Shown here: positions 13,837 to 21,419 of the stretch, in pieces
Numbering within the stretch: the stretch's first letter is position 1
Layout: every line of letters begins with the position of its first letter
Made by a program: the position numbers and the translations under genes
NCBI GenBank assembly: GCA_030615145.1
Contig: JAUWZT010000007.1
Coordinates: 1 to 30,520, forward strand
Direction: 5' to 3'
Length of the DNA stretch: 30,520 bases
Origin: Promethearchaeota archaeon
Lineage (GTDB): Archaea; Asgardarchaeota; Lokiarchaeia; Sigyniarchaeales; SOKP01
The notes under the pieces: model-generated
Database searches by the model: none
The model's input: only the letters and a program-made list of their open reading frames with translations
Told to the model about the DNA's origin: nothing

Positions 13837-16652
13837 TGGACCTCGACTCGCCCAATTCGGAACCTGAAAAATCATTCGAAAAACCCAATACTGAGAAAGC
13901 CGAAAAGGATGAAATCGCTTCGAAACCAGACGACAAACCAAAAAATAACAAAAACGACTATAAGGATAAAAAAATCGAGGGATCGAACCAGAAGCCGAAA
14001 GACAAACCGAAGAACAAAATAGAACCCCGAAAGATAGATATACAGAAAGAGCCAAGACATAAAATACAACGTCAAAAATCAAACCCTCTAACTCCACCTA
14101 GAAATAAAATTGAGCCCCGAAAGATAGATATACAAAAAGAGCCAGAGCATAAATTTCAAAATCAAAAATCAAACCCGCTGACTCCATCCAGAAATAAAAT
14201 TGAACTCCGTCAGATGGATATACATAAAGAACCAAAACATAAAATCCAACACCAACAGAGTAAACCAGGTAAGCCTAGAAACAAAATTGAACCGATTAAA
14301 CTGGACGCCTCGCGAGAACCAAAAAATAAAATCCAACCTTACAGGCCGCATACGCCAGTTGAAAATAAAAATAAGCCCAAGAACACCGTAAATTCAATAA
14401 AAACTAAACCTGAAACCCAACCCAAGGGTAATCAACTCAAATCTAAATGGGCTTTCGTCAACTACGATAAAAATGGTAGGGCGCTCTCCAAAGAAGATAA
14501 AATAGAAGTGTTAACGAACTACTTTATCACTAATGTTAAACCCGTGCTATTACAAAATCCACTCGCTCGAGAAAAAATGGAAAAACATAACGCGCTTAGT
14601 GTAAATGATCTCATAGGAAATGGTCTTAGCGGTCTAGTAAGAGCAATGGGTCAAGAAAATAAAATTATGTGGAGTGAATTCAAGAAATCGCTTGGATTTA
14701 CCGGAAAATATAAATCTCAATCTCAGATTGATTTTAATTTCCTTAACTATGATAAATATGGTAAACTCTTAAGCCGAGAGCATAAGTTTAATGTCAATGT
14801 TACATACCTTAAAGAAAATCTGCTTCCAAAATATATAAAAATCCCTGCCATTCAGGAAAAGCTCGAAAAAGGAAAATTCATCACGGTACGAGATTTGCAA
14901 AATAATGGGGATTATATGTTCATTCATAATCTTAATAAGAGTCATAAAATCTCCTGGAATGAATTACTCACTAAAGCTGGCTTTAAGATAAATGTAAATC
15001 AAGAAAAGTATCGGTTCATCAATTTTGATAAGGATGGTCAACGATTATCCTATGACCAGAAACTCAAAGTTGTTAAGAATCACTTTGAAAGTATCATCCT
15101 ACCTGACTTAAAAAAAGTCCCAGAAATTCACCAGAAATTGCTTCAAAACAATCCCCCTTCCGTTGATGACATTAAAAATCATGGACACCCTGGTTTTGAT
15201 ATACCTCTCACTCAGAAAGAACCTAAAATAAGCTACAACACTCTAGTTGAAACATGTGGCTTTAAAGTCAACATCGACCATGATAAATATCGGTTCCTAA
15301 ACTATGATCAAAATGGAAAACTACTCACATTAGAGCAAAAACTCTCTGTTGCACGAAATATCATGAAAAATACAATCATCCCCGATTTAATAAAAAAAGG
15401 TATTATAAATCCTGGAGGCACCCCTGGAAGTCATGATATTTCACGGGGAGGTTATAGTGGTTTTGTACCAGCGCTCACTATAATAGGAAATAAAATCCTC
15501 CATAACGACCTTATGATTTCCATAGATTTAAAACCAAACATAGAAATAGGGCGATGGGATTTTCTGAAATACGATAAAAATGGTAATGAAATAACAAATA
15601 AAGAGAAATTAGAGCGCAGTTCGAAATATTTTCTTGAGAATATTTATCCAGACTTAGTCCAAAAAGGTGTCATAAATGACGGACAAAGCCCAACTGGTCT
15701 TGATTTAACTAGAAATAACCATGTCGATTTTATTGGTGCAATACGCAGTAAAGAACCTAAATTAACTTTTAACCAATTATTAGAGTATAGTGGTTTTAAA
15801 CCGATATCACCTCAAAATAAAGAAAAATGGAAGATTTTCTATGATATCAACAACAATCCATTACCTCGGACAGAGCAAATAAGAGTTGCAGTGAATTATT
15901 TTAAAAATGATATTATACCTAATCTAATAAAAAAAGGAGTTGTAACTACTGATCAGACTCCAGACACATTTACACTCGAGAAATATGGGCATCTGGATTT
16001 TTTTAAGGCAATCCATAATAGAGGAATTTTATATAATGAAGTTGTAATTGAAGCCGGTTTTAGTCCTAATGATAGAAATATCTTGTCTTCAGTCGGTAAA
16101 GACTTTCATTGGAATGCTGAAAGAATCTTTTTGGAGCATACTATAAAGAAAAACTGTATATCTTTTTATGAAGTGAATGGTAACGGAGATAACTCAATAA
16201 TAGTAGATGAAAATTTTAAAAAATTATCTGTTATTGCTGCTAATTTTGCTCGCAATCGACCTAATATTAAAATCATTAATGTTGATTATTACCTAAGTAA
16301 TTCAGACAGAGTAGCACTTGATCATAGTACAAGAAACTACCAAGATGAAAATAAAGCTCTATTCTTGGTTCCTGTTAACGCTAGAGAATCTTGTATGTTA
16401 AATGATGATACATTATTTCATGAAAATGTTTTTATTCTAGATCCTAAAAGCTTTACTAGGTTTATGGGATACGAAAATGAATTATTTGATGACTTTATGG
16501 AATCTGTCCACTTAGCTAAATGTGCGATTTATGATGAAACATCAAGAGAAATTCTAAATGAAAAATCTGTGGAATCTATTGGAACTATTAAAACCAAGAA
16601 AAACCAGTTAAATAGATCAACAAAAAGATTTAAAGAAGTAGTAATAAAATAA
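13836..16652 (+). CDS. 938-residue repeat protein with disordered basic N-terminus
   Basis: Three regions are visible. Residues 1-200 are Lys/Pro/Asn/Gln-rich, predicted disordered, and contain four tandem 30-residue repeats (59-178). Residues 204-744 hold six diverged copies of a module of about 90 residues. Each begins like WxFxNYDKNGxxLS, continues with a helix ending YFxxNxxPxLxxxG and closes with an HTH-like IxYNxLxxxAGFKxN. A C-terminal domain (745-915) has mixed alpha/beta sequence with FHWNAERIFLEHT, GDNSIIVD and IKIINVDYY, loosely like a PD-(D/E)XK nuclease core but with no convincing ExK. The modules resemble homing-endonuclease-associated DNA-binding repeats, so a DNA-binding role is a guess. 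The start overlaps the membrane-protein stop. Confidence 0.85.
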   Translation: MDLDSPNSEPEKSFEKPNTEKAEKDEIASKPDDKPKNNKNDYKDKKIEGSNQKPKDKPKNKIEPRKIDIQKEPRHKIQRQKSNPLTPPRNKIEPRKIDIQKEPEHKFQNQKSNPLTPSRNKIELRQMDIHKEPKHKIQHQQSKPGKPRNKIEPIKLDASREPKNKIQPYRPHTPVENKNKPKNTVNSIKTKPETQPKGNQLKSKWAFVNYDKNGRALSKEDKIEVLTNYFITNVKPVLLQNPLAREKMEKHNALSVNDLIGNGLSGLVRAMGQENKIMWSEFKKSLGFTGKYKSQSQIDFNFLNYDKYGKLLSREHKFNVNVTYLKENLLPKYIKIPAIQEKLEKGKFITVRDLQNNGDYMFIHNLNKSHKISWNELLTKAGFKINVNQEKYRFINFDKDGQRLSYDQKLKVVKNHFESIILPDLKKVPEIHQKLLQNNPPSVDDIKNHGHPGFDIPLTQKEPKISYNTLVETCGFKVNIDHDKYRFLNYDQNGKLLTLEQKLSVARNIMKNTIIPDLIKKGIINPGGTPGSHDISRGGYSGFVPALTIIGNKILHNDLMISIDLKPNIEIGRWDFLKYDKNGNEITNKEKLERSSKYFLENIYPDLVQKGVINDGQSPTGLDLTRNNHVDFIGAIRSKEPKLTFNQLLEYSGFKPISPQNKEKWKIFYDINNNPLPRTEQIRVAVNYFKNDIIPNLIKKGVVTTDQTPDTFTLEKYGHLDFFKAIHNRGILYNEVVIEAGFSPNDRNILSSVGKDFHWNAERIFLEHTIKKNCISFYEVNGNGDNSIIVDENFKKLSVIAANFARNRPNIKIINVDYYLSNSDRVALDHSTRNYQDENKALFLVPVNARESCMLNDDTLFHENVFILDPKSFTRFMGYENELFDDFMESVHLAKCAIYDETSREILNEKSVESIGTIKTKKNQLNRSTKRFKEVVIK
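14010..14369 (+). repeat. Four tandem 90-base repeats encoding 30-residue units
   Basis: The units begin RNKIEPRKIDIQKEP and end around NPLTPP. Units 1 and 2 are very similar at both DNA and protein level, while units 3 and 4 have diverged (unit 4 is one residue shorter). This suggests recent local duplication within the disordered N-terminal region of the 938-residue protein. Confidence 0.85.
14445..16067 (+). repeat. Six diverged ~90-residue protein modules
   Basis: Module starts fall near residues 205, 301, 392, 485, 574 and 665 of the repeat protein. Shared features are an aromatic plus NYDKNG opening, a central amphipathic helix, a conserved Gly near 60 residues in, and a closing AGFK. 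Modules 4 to 6 share an extra KKGxIxxGxxP segment that is absent from modules 1 to 3, so the array has two sub-families. Confidence 0.75.
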
Positions 16653-16761
16653 CCTTGAAAGATAAATTTAAATTATTAAATTAAACTTAAATGAAATTTT
16701 AAATAGTAGAACTTTTATTATTATTTAAAAAAAGATGTAATTATATTGGGTCTTACTCCCG

Positions 16762-16789
16762 ATATTATAAAATTATTGTTTTATAATAT
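16762..16789. repeat. 11-bp perfect inverted repeat upstream of the longin gene
   Basis: ATATTATAAAA (16762-16772) pairs perfectly with TTTTATAATAT (16779-16789) across a six-base spacer. It lies 110 bases after the repeat-protein stop and 55 bases before the longin start. It could be an operator for a dimeric regulator, a hairpin at the end of the upstream transcript, or a TATA-containing promoter that reads both ways. Confidence 0.55.
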
Positions 16790-16830
16790 GTTATCTTTAA
16801 GGGAATAGCCCCATTCAAAGAATAGAGAAA

Positions 16831-16836
16831 GGAGGT
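16831..16836 (+). promoter_or_regulatory. Strong ribosome-binding site fixing a TTG start
   Basis: GGAGGT, within AAAGGAGGT, is a near-perfect Shine-Dalgarno sequence. It lies eight bases before the TTG at 16845. The ATG at 16837 immediately after it is in the wrong frame, so the TTG is the likely start of the longin protein. Most other genes in the window lack such a site. Confidence 0.8.
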
Positions 16837-16844
16837 ATGGAGAA

Positions 16845-17567
16845 TTGCTTCACAATGTTTACCTAATTTCAAACTTTACGGGCATTTGTTTAGTCCATAG
16901 GAAGTATGGGACTATAGAGTTTAACCAAGATTTAGTATCTGGTTTTTTAACAGCATTAAAAGATTTTTCAGTGGAGTTCTCGAAAGGATCGGGCGAATTG
17001 AAAATCATTGATATGCAAATATTTTATCTCCTTCTTGTTTTTAAGGAGGGAATCCTGTGCACAGCAGCAGCTGATAAAAATGACGATGCTAAAATCACAC
17101 ATAAAGTTCTTAGTGAAATTATCGATGACTTCTTGGGAAAGTATGGAAACCTAATGGATTGGTCGGGAGATGTTAGGATGTTCAAAGGTTTTGAAGATAT
17201 TATGGATGTTATGCTAAAAAACGGTCATGTAGCAGAAGTTCCCTTAAAGATTCCCATCCTGAAGATATTTGAGAAAGATTTTGTAAAATCACGGAAGCAG
17301 ATCGCTAAAAAAGGACTAGTATTGTCAGAAGAGGATTTAAGGGACGCTCAGAACCAAAAACCGAAATGGACATCAAAGCGACTTCCCCCCCAAGTAATTA
17401 CACAAGGATTCTTGAATAAGGATCAATATAAAATTGCTCATTTAGCGGATGGATTTCACACTATTTCGGATATCGCGGAGGAAGCCGGGGTACCAAAATC
17501 AGAGATAGATGTAATGATCGATGATCTGGACGATTTAGGGCTTTTAAAGTTTATCGATATTAAATAA
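16845..17567 (+). CDS. Longin-like domain plus winged-helix protein
   Basis: Residues 1-125 read as a longin/roadblock-type fold: a first strand VYLISNFTGICLVHRKYG, an amphipathic helix FNQDLVSGFLTALKDFSVEF, strands KIIDMQIFYLLLVFKEGILC, then a long helix HKVLSEIIDDFLGKYGN. Longin domains serve in eukaryotic trafficking and small-GTPase regulation and are abundant in Asgard archaea. A linker is followed by a C-terminal winged helix (about 180-240: QYKIAHLADGFHTISDIAEE, then IDVMIDDLDDLGLLKFI), which could bind DNA or protein. The pairing suggests a sensor or GTPase-linked regulator, but the partner is not visible. The start is the TTG with the strong ribosome-binding site. The longin call is by pattern, not search. 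Confidence 0.8.
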   Translation: MLHNVYLISNFTGICLVHRKYGTIEFNQDLVSGFLTALKDFSVEFSKGSGELKIIDMQIFYLLLVFKEGILCTAAADKNDDAKITHKVLSEIIDDFLGKYGNLMDWSGDVRMFKGFEDIMDVMLKNGHVAEVPLKIPILKIFEKDFVKSRKQIAKKGLVLSEEDLRDAQNQKPKWTSKRLPPQVITQGFLNKDQYKIAHLADGFHTISDIAEEAGVPKSEIDVMIDDLDDLGLLKFIDIK

Positions 17568-17646
17568 GCGGTAGTGTTTTTCTTTTAATCTAATTTTAGG
17601 AAATAAGAAATTGGGTTTAACTCCAAATTTCTCATCATATTTTTAA

Positions 17647-17670
17647 AAAAAATCTTCGATAAGATTTTTT
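17647..17670 (+). terminator. Hairpin, possible terminator after the longin gene
   Basis: AAAAAATCTT and AAGATTTTTT form a perfect 10-bp stem with a CGAT loop, ending in a T run, 80 bases after the longin stop and before rtcB. Archaeal termination depends mainly on T runs, of which this and 17579-17586 supply candidates. Confidence 0.45.
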
Positions 17671-17700
17671 AAATTATATCTTGTTTTTAAAAGTCGTAAA

Positions 17701-17713
17701 CATAAAATTTATG
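17701..17713 (+). promoter_or_regulatory. TATA-box candidate for rtcB
   Basis: CATAAAATTTATG lies 27-39 bases before the rtcB ATG at 17740, in the usual range for an archaeal TATA box with little or no leader. No ribosome-binding site is visible. Confidence 0.35.
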
Positions 17714-17739
17714 AAAATAATTTCACTTATTTAGTTAGA

Positions 17740-19212
17740 ATGAATGTGATTAAGATTGATGAGAACATTTACGAAATACCGCCAAAAACTTTAATGGCGC
17801 GTGTAGAAGGTAAAATCGGGAAGTTCCAAATGAAAGTACCGGTACATATTTATGCGAACGAGTACATATTGGAAAAGATCAAGAACGACAGAACGCTTGA
17901 TCAGATTTGCAACGTTGCTTGTCTTCCAGGAATACAGAAGCATGCAATTGCGCTTTCCGATGCTCATCAAGGATATGGATTTTGTATAGGAGGTGTTGCT
18001 GGAACTGACGCCGAATCGGGTATGATTTCGCCAGGGGGTGTAGGATACGATATAAACTGTGGGGTTCGCCTCCTTCGGACAAACCTTCACCTTAAAGACA
18101 TCAATAGCTCAATTCCCAGTTTATTAAACGTTATTTTTAAGAATATACCATCAGGTTTAGGAAGTAAAGGTAAATTAAATATAAGTTATTCAGATTTAGA
18201 TAATGTATTAGATAATGGTGTGAATTGGGCGTTAGATAATGGTTATGCGATCGAAGAGGATATAGTGTACTGTGAAGAAAACGGTTTTTTAAAGGATGCA
18301 AATTCAAAAGCGGTTTCCCAGAAAGCTAAGCAGAGGGGATTAAAGCAGCTTGGTTCTTTAGGAAGTGGCAATCATTTTATAGAAATCCAGAAGGTTGATA
18401 AAATCTATAACGATTCAATCGCAAAAAAATTAGGAATTTTTGATAAGGATCAAATAACAGTTATGGTTCATACAGGGTCGCGAGCTCTTGGTCATCAAGT
18501 ATGCACCGATTCTTTACGAAATGTCGAACAGGCAATGAAAAAATACGATATCAAAGTTCCTGATCGCGAATTAGCTTGTGTACCAGCTGATACTCCCGAA
18601 GCAAAAAATTATTTAAGTAGCATGGCCGGTGCTGCAAATTTTGGGTTCAACAACCGTCAATTAATTACCCATTGGTTAAGACAATCTTTTCAAGATTATT
18701 TTAGAAAGAGTTTAGACGAGCTAGACTTTAAATTAATTTATGGTGTATGTCATAATATTTTAAAAATAGAAGAACACGAAGTTAATGGTAAAAAAATGAA
18801 ATTAAATGTTCATAGGAAAGGAGCAACCAGAGCTTTTCCACCAGGACACCGAGATCTACCGCAAGATTATAAAAATATTGGTCAACCCGCTTTGATTCCT
18901 GGTACTATGGGATCTGCTTCCTACTTATGCGTTGGAAGGCCAAAAGCGATGGATCTTTCTTTTGGATCAACCGCTCATGGATCTGGTAGAGTAATGTCAA
19001 GATCTAAAGCTAAAAAATTATATTGGGGTTCTAAAGTCAAAGAAGATTTAAAAAATAGAGGAATAATTGTAAAAGCTGCTTCACCTAAAATAATTGCTGA
19101 GGAAGCTCCAGGGGCATACAAAGATATAGATCAAGTAGTACAAGTAAGTCAAGATCTTGGAATCATAGAAAAAATTGTAAGGTTAGTTCCAATAGGGGTT
19201 GTAAAAGGTTAA
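17740..19212 (+). CDS. rtcB: RtcB tRNA-splicing ligase
   Basis: This 490-residue protein is full-length RtcB (family about 480). It joins 2',3'-cyclic phosphate and 5'-OH RNA ends using GTP and Mn(II), completing tRNA splicing after the splicing endonuclease cuts. Metal and active-site residues are in place: C107 in GYDINCGVR, H212 in SGNHFIEIQ, H244 in HTGSRALGHQ, H338 in CHN, and H413 in STAHGSGR, the position expected for the guanylylated histidine. HRKGATRAFPPGH and QPALIPGTMGSASY are also typical. No intein is present. The gene converges on the archease gene, its activator, with 45 bases between the stops. Confidence 0.97.
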   Translation: MNVIKIDENIYEIPPKTLMARVEGKIGKFQMKVPVHIYANEYILEKIKNDRTLDQICNVACLPGIQKHAIALSDAHQGYGFCIGGVAGTDAESGMISPGGVGYDINCGVRLLRTNLHLKDINSSIPSLLNVIFKNIPSGLGSKGKLNISYSDLDNVLDNGVNWALDNGYAIEEDIVYCEENGFLKDANSKAVSQKAKQRGLKQLGSLGSGNHFIEIQKVDKIYNDSIAKKLGIFDKDQITVMVHTGSRALGHQVCTDSLRNVEQAMKKYDIKVPDRELACVPADTPEAKNYLSSMAGAANFGFNNRQLITHWLRQSFQDYFRKSLDELDFKLIYGVCHNILKIEEHEVNGKKMKLNVHRKGATRAFPPGHRDLPQDYKNIGQPALIPGTMGSASYLCVGRPKAMDLSFGSTAHGSGRVMSRSKAKKLYWGSKVKEDLKNRGIIVKAASPKIIAEEAPGAYKDIDQVVQVSQDLGIIEKIVRLVPIGVVKG

Positions 19213-19232
19213 TTTTTTATTTTATTTATTTT
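19213..19232 (+). terminator. T-rich terminator after rtcB
   Basis: Directly after the rtcB stop are 20 bases with only two A interruptions among T runs. Such T tracts terminate archaeal RNA polymerase without a hairpin. The converging archease transcript would meet an A-rich sequence here, so the signal serves rtcB. Confidence 0.6.
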
Positions 19233-19257
19233 CCTAAATGAAAAAATTATTTTGAAG

Positions 19258-19695
19258 TTAAATATCATATACTATATCAATTATGGTGCTTGCGTGTTTT
19301 TCTTCTATATTCATAAAGGAATAAGTTATAGCCTTAACTTCAATTCCTATTTCGTGCTTATCCAAATCGAATTTTTCACCTTTTAGAGTAGCCTGCAACT
19401 TGTAATTATCGTTGAATTTTTCAATTTTACTTACATAGATTTGACTAAAAATAAGCTCATCTACATCAAAAATATACAAAAATTCAGAGAGAAAATCAAA
19501 TAAAAGGGCTTCTTTATCCTCAGCCTTAATTGTTATTTTTTTTTCGATTTTAGGAGTTATTTTTTTTAAGTCTGGCGTTATAGTCGCCATTAAACTATAA
19601 GCGGTTTGCGAAAAGGCTTCTTCTAATGATGGTCCCCAACTTCTTACCTGAACATCTGCAGTATGCTCTCTAAACTCAAATCCGGCTTTTTTCAT
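19258..19695 (-). CDS. Archease, RtcB activator
   Basis: At 145 residues this is a normal-length archease. The N-terminus has the hallmark FREHTADVQVRSWGPSLEEAF with the metal-binding Asp. The middle has EALLFDFLSEFLYIFDVDEL, and the C-terminus has EVKAITYSFMNIEE in place of the usual KAVTYHxM, ending IDIVYDI. Archease speeds RtcB guanylylation and multiple turnover. It faces rtcB tail to tail rather than sharing its operon, so the two have separate promoters. Confidence 0.95.
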   Translation of the reverse strand: MKKAGFEFREHTADVQVRSWGPSLEEAFSQTAYSLMATITPDLKKITPKIEKKITIKAEDKEALLFDFLSEFLYIFDVDELIFSQIYVSKIEKFNDNYKLQATLKGEKFDLDKHEIGIEVKAITYSFMNIEEKHASTIIDIVYDI

Positions 19696-19783
19696 ACGAA
19701 TAATATTATTTTTAGTATAAATTTACTATAAATAATCTCGTTTAAAATTAAACCTTTTGTTGTTTGATTTAATTTTCCTAGGA

Positions 19784-19796
19784 GTTTAAAATAATA
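19784..19796 (+). promoter_or_regulatory. TATA-box candidate for the KH-domain gene
   Basis: GTTTAAAATAATA lies 20-32 bases before the ATG at 19816, suited to a nearly leaderless transcript. Confidence 0.4.
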
Positions 19797-19815
19797 GGTC
19801 TGAAATTGTAATTAT

Positions 19816-20331
19816 ATGTTGAGTATAATTCAAAGTATGTTTATTGATGATTTACTTCTTTATCAAAAATTGGATATGAAAAAAATATTTTCTAACAAAG
19901 AACTTTTACTCTTTCACTTCTTCCATGATATAACCAAAATTTTTCCGCAAAACATTATTATCATTAAAGATATTATGTTTTTCTTCCTTGATAACGAAAA
20001 TTATTTCGAAGCGAAAATGAAATTGCCATATCTTCGAAAGAAATTCCAGCACAGAAGAATTGTGCTTGTTCGAGAAGAAGGAGTTTTAGTTAATTTAGTT
20101 TTTGGTTTTTTCCCAGATCCTTATATTCATAGCATAAGAATAGATAGAAATACTCATACTGGACAAATTATAATTATTGTTGGTTTTCTTTCTTACGAAG
20201 AACGAGGAATTGCAGTAGGCTGTAATGGCGATTATATTAAAGCTGTGAACGAAATCTTCGATACTCAGATTAAGTTTGCGGAATATCAAGGATTCCCAAT
20301 AAGAATTAAATGTGAAGTAGTTAAGTTGTAA
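19816..20331 (+). CDS. KH-domain RNA-binding protein (NusA-KH-like)
   Basis: This 171-residue protein ends in a region resembling a NusA-type KH domain: SYEERGIAVGCNGDYIKAVN (near 127-146), with the GxxG loop as GCNG and the following helix in place. A preceding strand-rich segment (DPYIHSIRIDRNTHTGQIII) could be the other half of a KH pair. The N-terminal 75 residues are hydrophobic and helical, and unlike archaeal NusA, so this is not simply nusA. RNA binding is likely; the target is unknown. Its stop is 7 bases from the converging carS stop. Next to the RNA ligase genes it might belong to RNA metabolism, but it has its own promoter. Confidence 0.75.
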   Translation: MLSIIQSMFIDDLLLYQKLDMKKIFSNKELLLFHFFHDITKIFPQNIIIIKDIMFFFLDNENYFEAKMKLPYLRKKFQHRRIVLVREEGVLVNLVFGFFPDPYIHSIRIDRNTHTGQIIIIVGFLSYEERGIAVGCNGDYIKAVNEIFDTQIKFAEYQGFPIRIKCEVVKL

Positions 20332-20337
20332 ATGAAA

Positions 20338-21117
20338 TTACCATGGAACATCTTTTAATTTTGTAAGATAAGCAATTGTATTAGCAATTAGGCTAACAGA
20401 AGGAGTTAATATAAGAAGGAATATAATAATATAGATGTCCGGGATAATATAAAAACCCGGAAAAAATAAAGCAGGTATTGAGGCAAAAATAATAGCCCCT
20501 ACAGCAAAATCTAATTGATCTATAACCCAAAAAGGTGCGCCACTTTTTATATTAAATCTTCTCTTGAGAAAAGATCCTGCTAAGTCTCCAAATGCGGCAC
20601 CGTACGAGCAAAAAATTATTCTAAAGCCCAGCATCAATATCCCTATTGGAAAAGGTCCACCTATAAAATAATACTGATAATAGAAAATGTCAGAGTACAA
20701 TTTATAAACCCCCAATTCTATTCCCGTTATTGGGATCTGTTGTATAGCGGGCCATAGTACTATAAATAACAAAAACAATGCGCAACTTAATGGAATACCA
20801 ATGAATAAAGGTCCTTTAACAAATCCAGAAACGGTTTTATGATCTCCTAGGATTCGTCGTCCATCACGCCAATTTTTTCCACGATCTAAAGGTTTTCCAC
20901 CGCCAACGATGACCATTCCAGCATTCGAGAAATACGCGGGAACGATAAAAAGCATGCTAAATATAAGGGTCGCCACCCAATCGGACCATGTAAATAATAC
21001 GGAAATAATTAAAAAGTTTAACAAGAGTAAGCTCATAAAAATTACAGTTAAAATTTTTGCAAATTTTATATTTCTACTCTTGTTATCTCTCTTATCACTA
21101 TGTGTCGACATTATCAT
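20338..21117 (-). CDS. carS: CDP-archaeol synthase
   Basis: CarS transfers CMP from CTP to digeranylgeranylglyceryl phosphate in archaeal membrane-lipid synthesis. The family signature is clear: PAYFSNAGMVIVGGGKPLDR followed by DGRRILGDHKTVSGFVKG, then YGAAFGDLAGSFLKRRFNIK, APFWVIDQLDFAVGAIIF and the C-terminal NTIAYLTKLKDVPW. Four to six membrane helices are visible. At 259 residues it is about 80 longer than usual: there is an N-terminal polar tail (1-20), and the loop region between the two signature blocks (about 110-155) is expanded. The start could be ATG 21117 or 21111. It ends 7 bases from the KH gene. Confidence 0.95.
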   Translation of the reverse strand: MIMSTHSDKRDNKSRNIKFAKILTVIFMSLLLLNFLIISVLFTWSDWVATLIFSMLFIVPAYFSNAGMVIVGGGKPLDRGKNWRDGRRILGDHKTVSGFVKGPLFIGIPLSCALFLLFIVLWPAIQQIPITGIELGVYKLYSDIFYYQYYFIGGPFPIGILMLGFRIIFCSYGAAFGDLAGSFLKRRFNIKSGAPFWVIDQLDFAVGAIIFASIPALFFPGFYIIPDIYIIIFLLILTPSVSLIANTIAYLTKLKDVPW

Positions 21118-21419
21118 TCCGTATAAATAAAAAATTAGATTGAATAATTTTTAATTAAAATTAAATTTTGGTAAATATAATCGAATATACTAAACCCTTA
21201 ATAATATTGCTCCTTAAATAATTATCTTTTAAAGTTCCGACAATAATATTATAAATTATTGCTTAGATTGTTGCAAATCGAATAAAATGAGAAAAGTGTA
21301 TTAAAGCTTTAACATTTTATCAATAATTTTTCGATTAATAATTAAGTTTAAATAGTGTGGAATCGAAATATTTTATTATGCGATATTTCGAGTGGAAACT
21401 ATGTACATGGTGTGATTAA
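21118..21419. other. Candidate replication origin / Cdc6-binding region
   Basis: This 302-base gap between carS and cdc6 holds several ordered elements. A perfect 9-bp inverted repeat TCGAAATAT / ATATTTCGA (21363-21371, 21383-21391) is flanked by GTGTGGAA (21355-21362) and by AGTGGAAAC (21391-21399), which resembles the mini-ORB core of archaeal origins. The heptamer AATCGAA occurs three times (21179, 21276, 21361) and once inverted (21330-21336). A 7-bp inverted repeat CAATAAT / ATTATTG sits at 21241-21261 in nearly pure A+T. Archaeal origins commonly lie beside cdc6 and the polD genes, as here. Autoregulation of cdc6 is the other likely role. Confidence 0.5.
21347..21354 (+). promoter_or_regulatory. 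TATA-box candidate for cdc6
   Basis: TTTAAATA lies 66-73 bases before the cdc6 ATG. Transcription would begin near the inverted repeat at 21363-21391, so Cdc6 or another protein bound there could block its own promoter. Confidence 0.4.

Noticed and set aside
13801..14097. Antisense ORFs with strings of aromatic and hydrophobic residues opposite the start of the 938-residue gene (also near 13872-14075 and 14169-14351)
   Set aside because: They are the complement of Lys/Pro/Asn-rich repeat codons, lack ribosome-binding sites and overlap a much longer, better supported gene.
14010..14369. CRISPR-like tandem repeats
   Set aside because: The 90-base units have no unique spacers and translate into in-frame 30-residue protein repeats, so this is coding repetition.
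17791..18090. Minus-strand ORFs of 67 and 99 codons within rtcB
   Set aside because: They lie entirely antisense to highly conserved RtcB codons including the metal-binding cysteine region.
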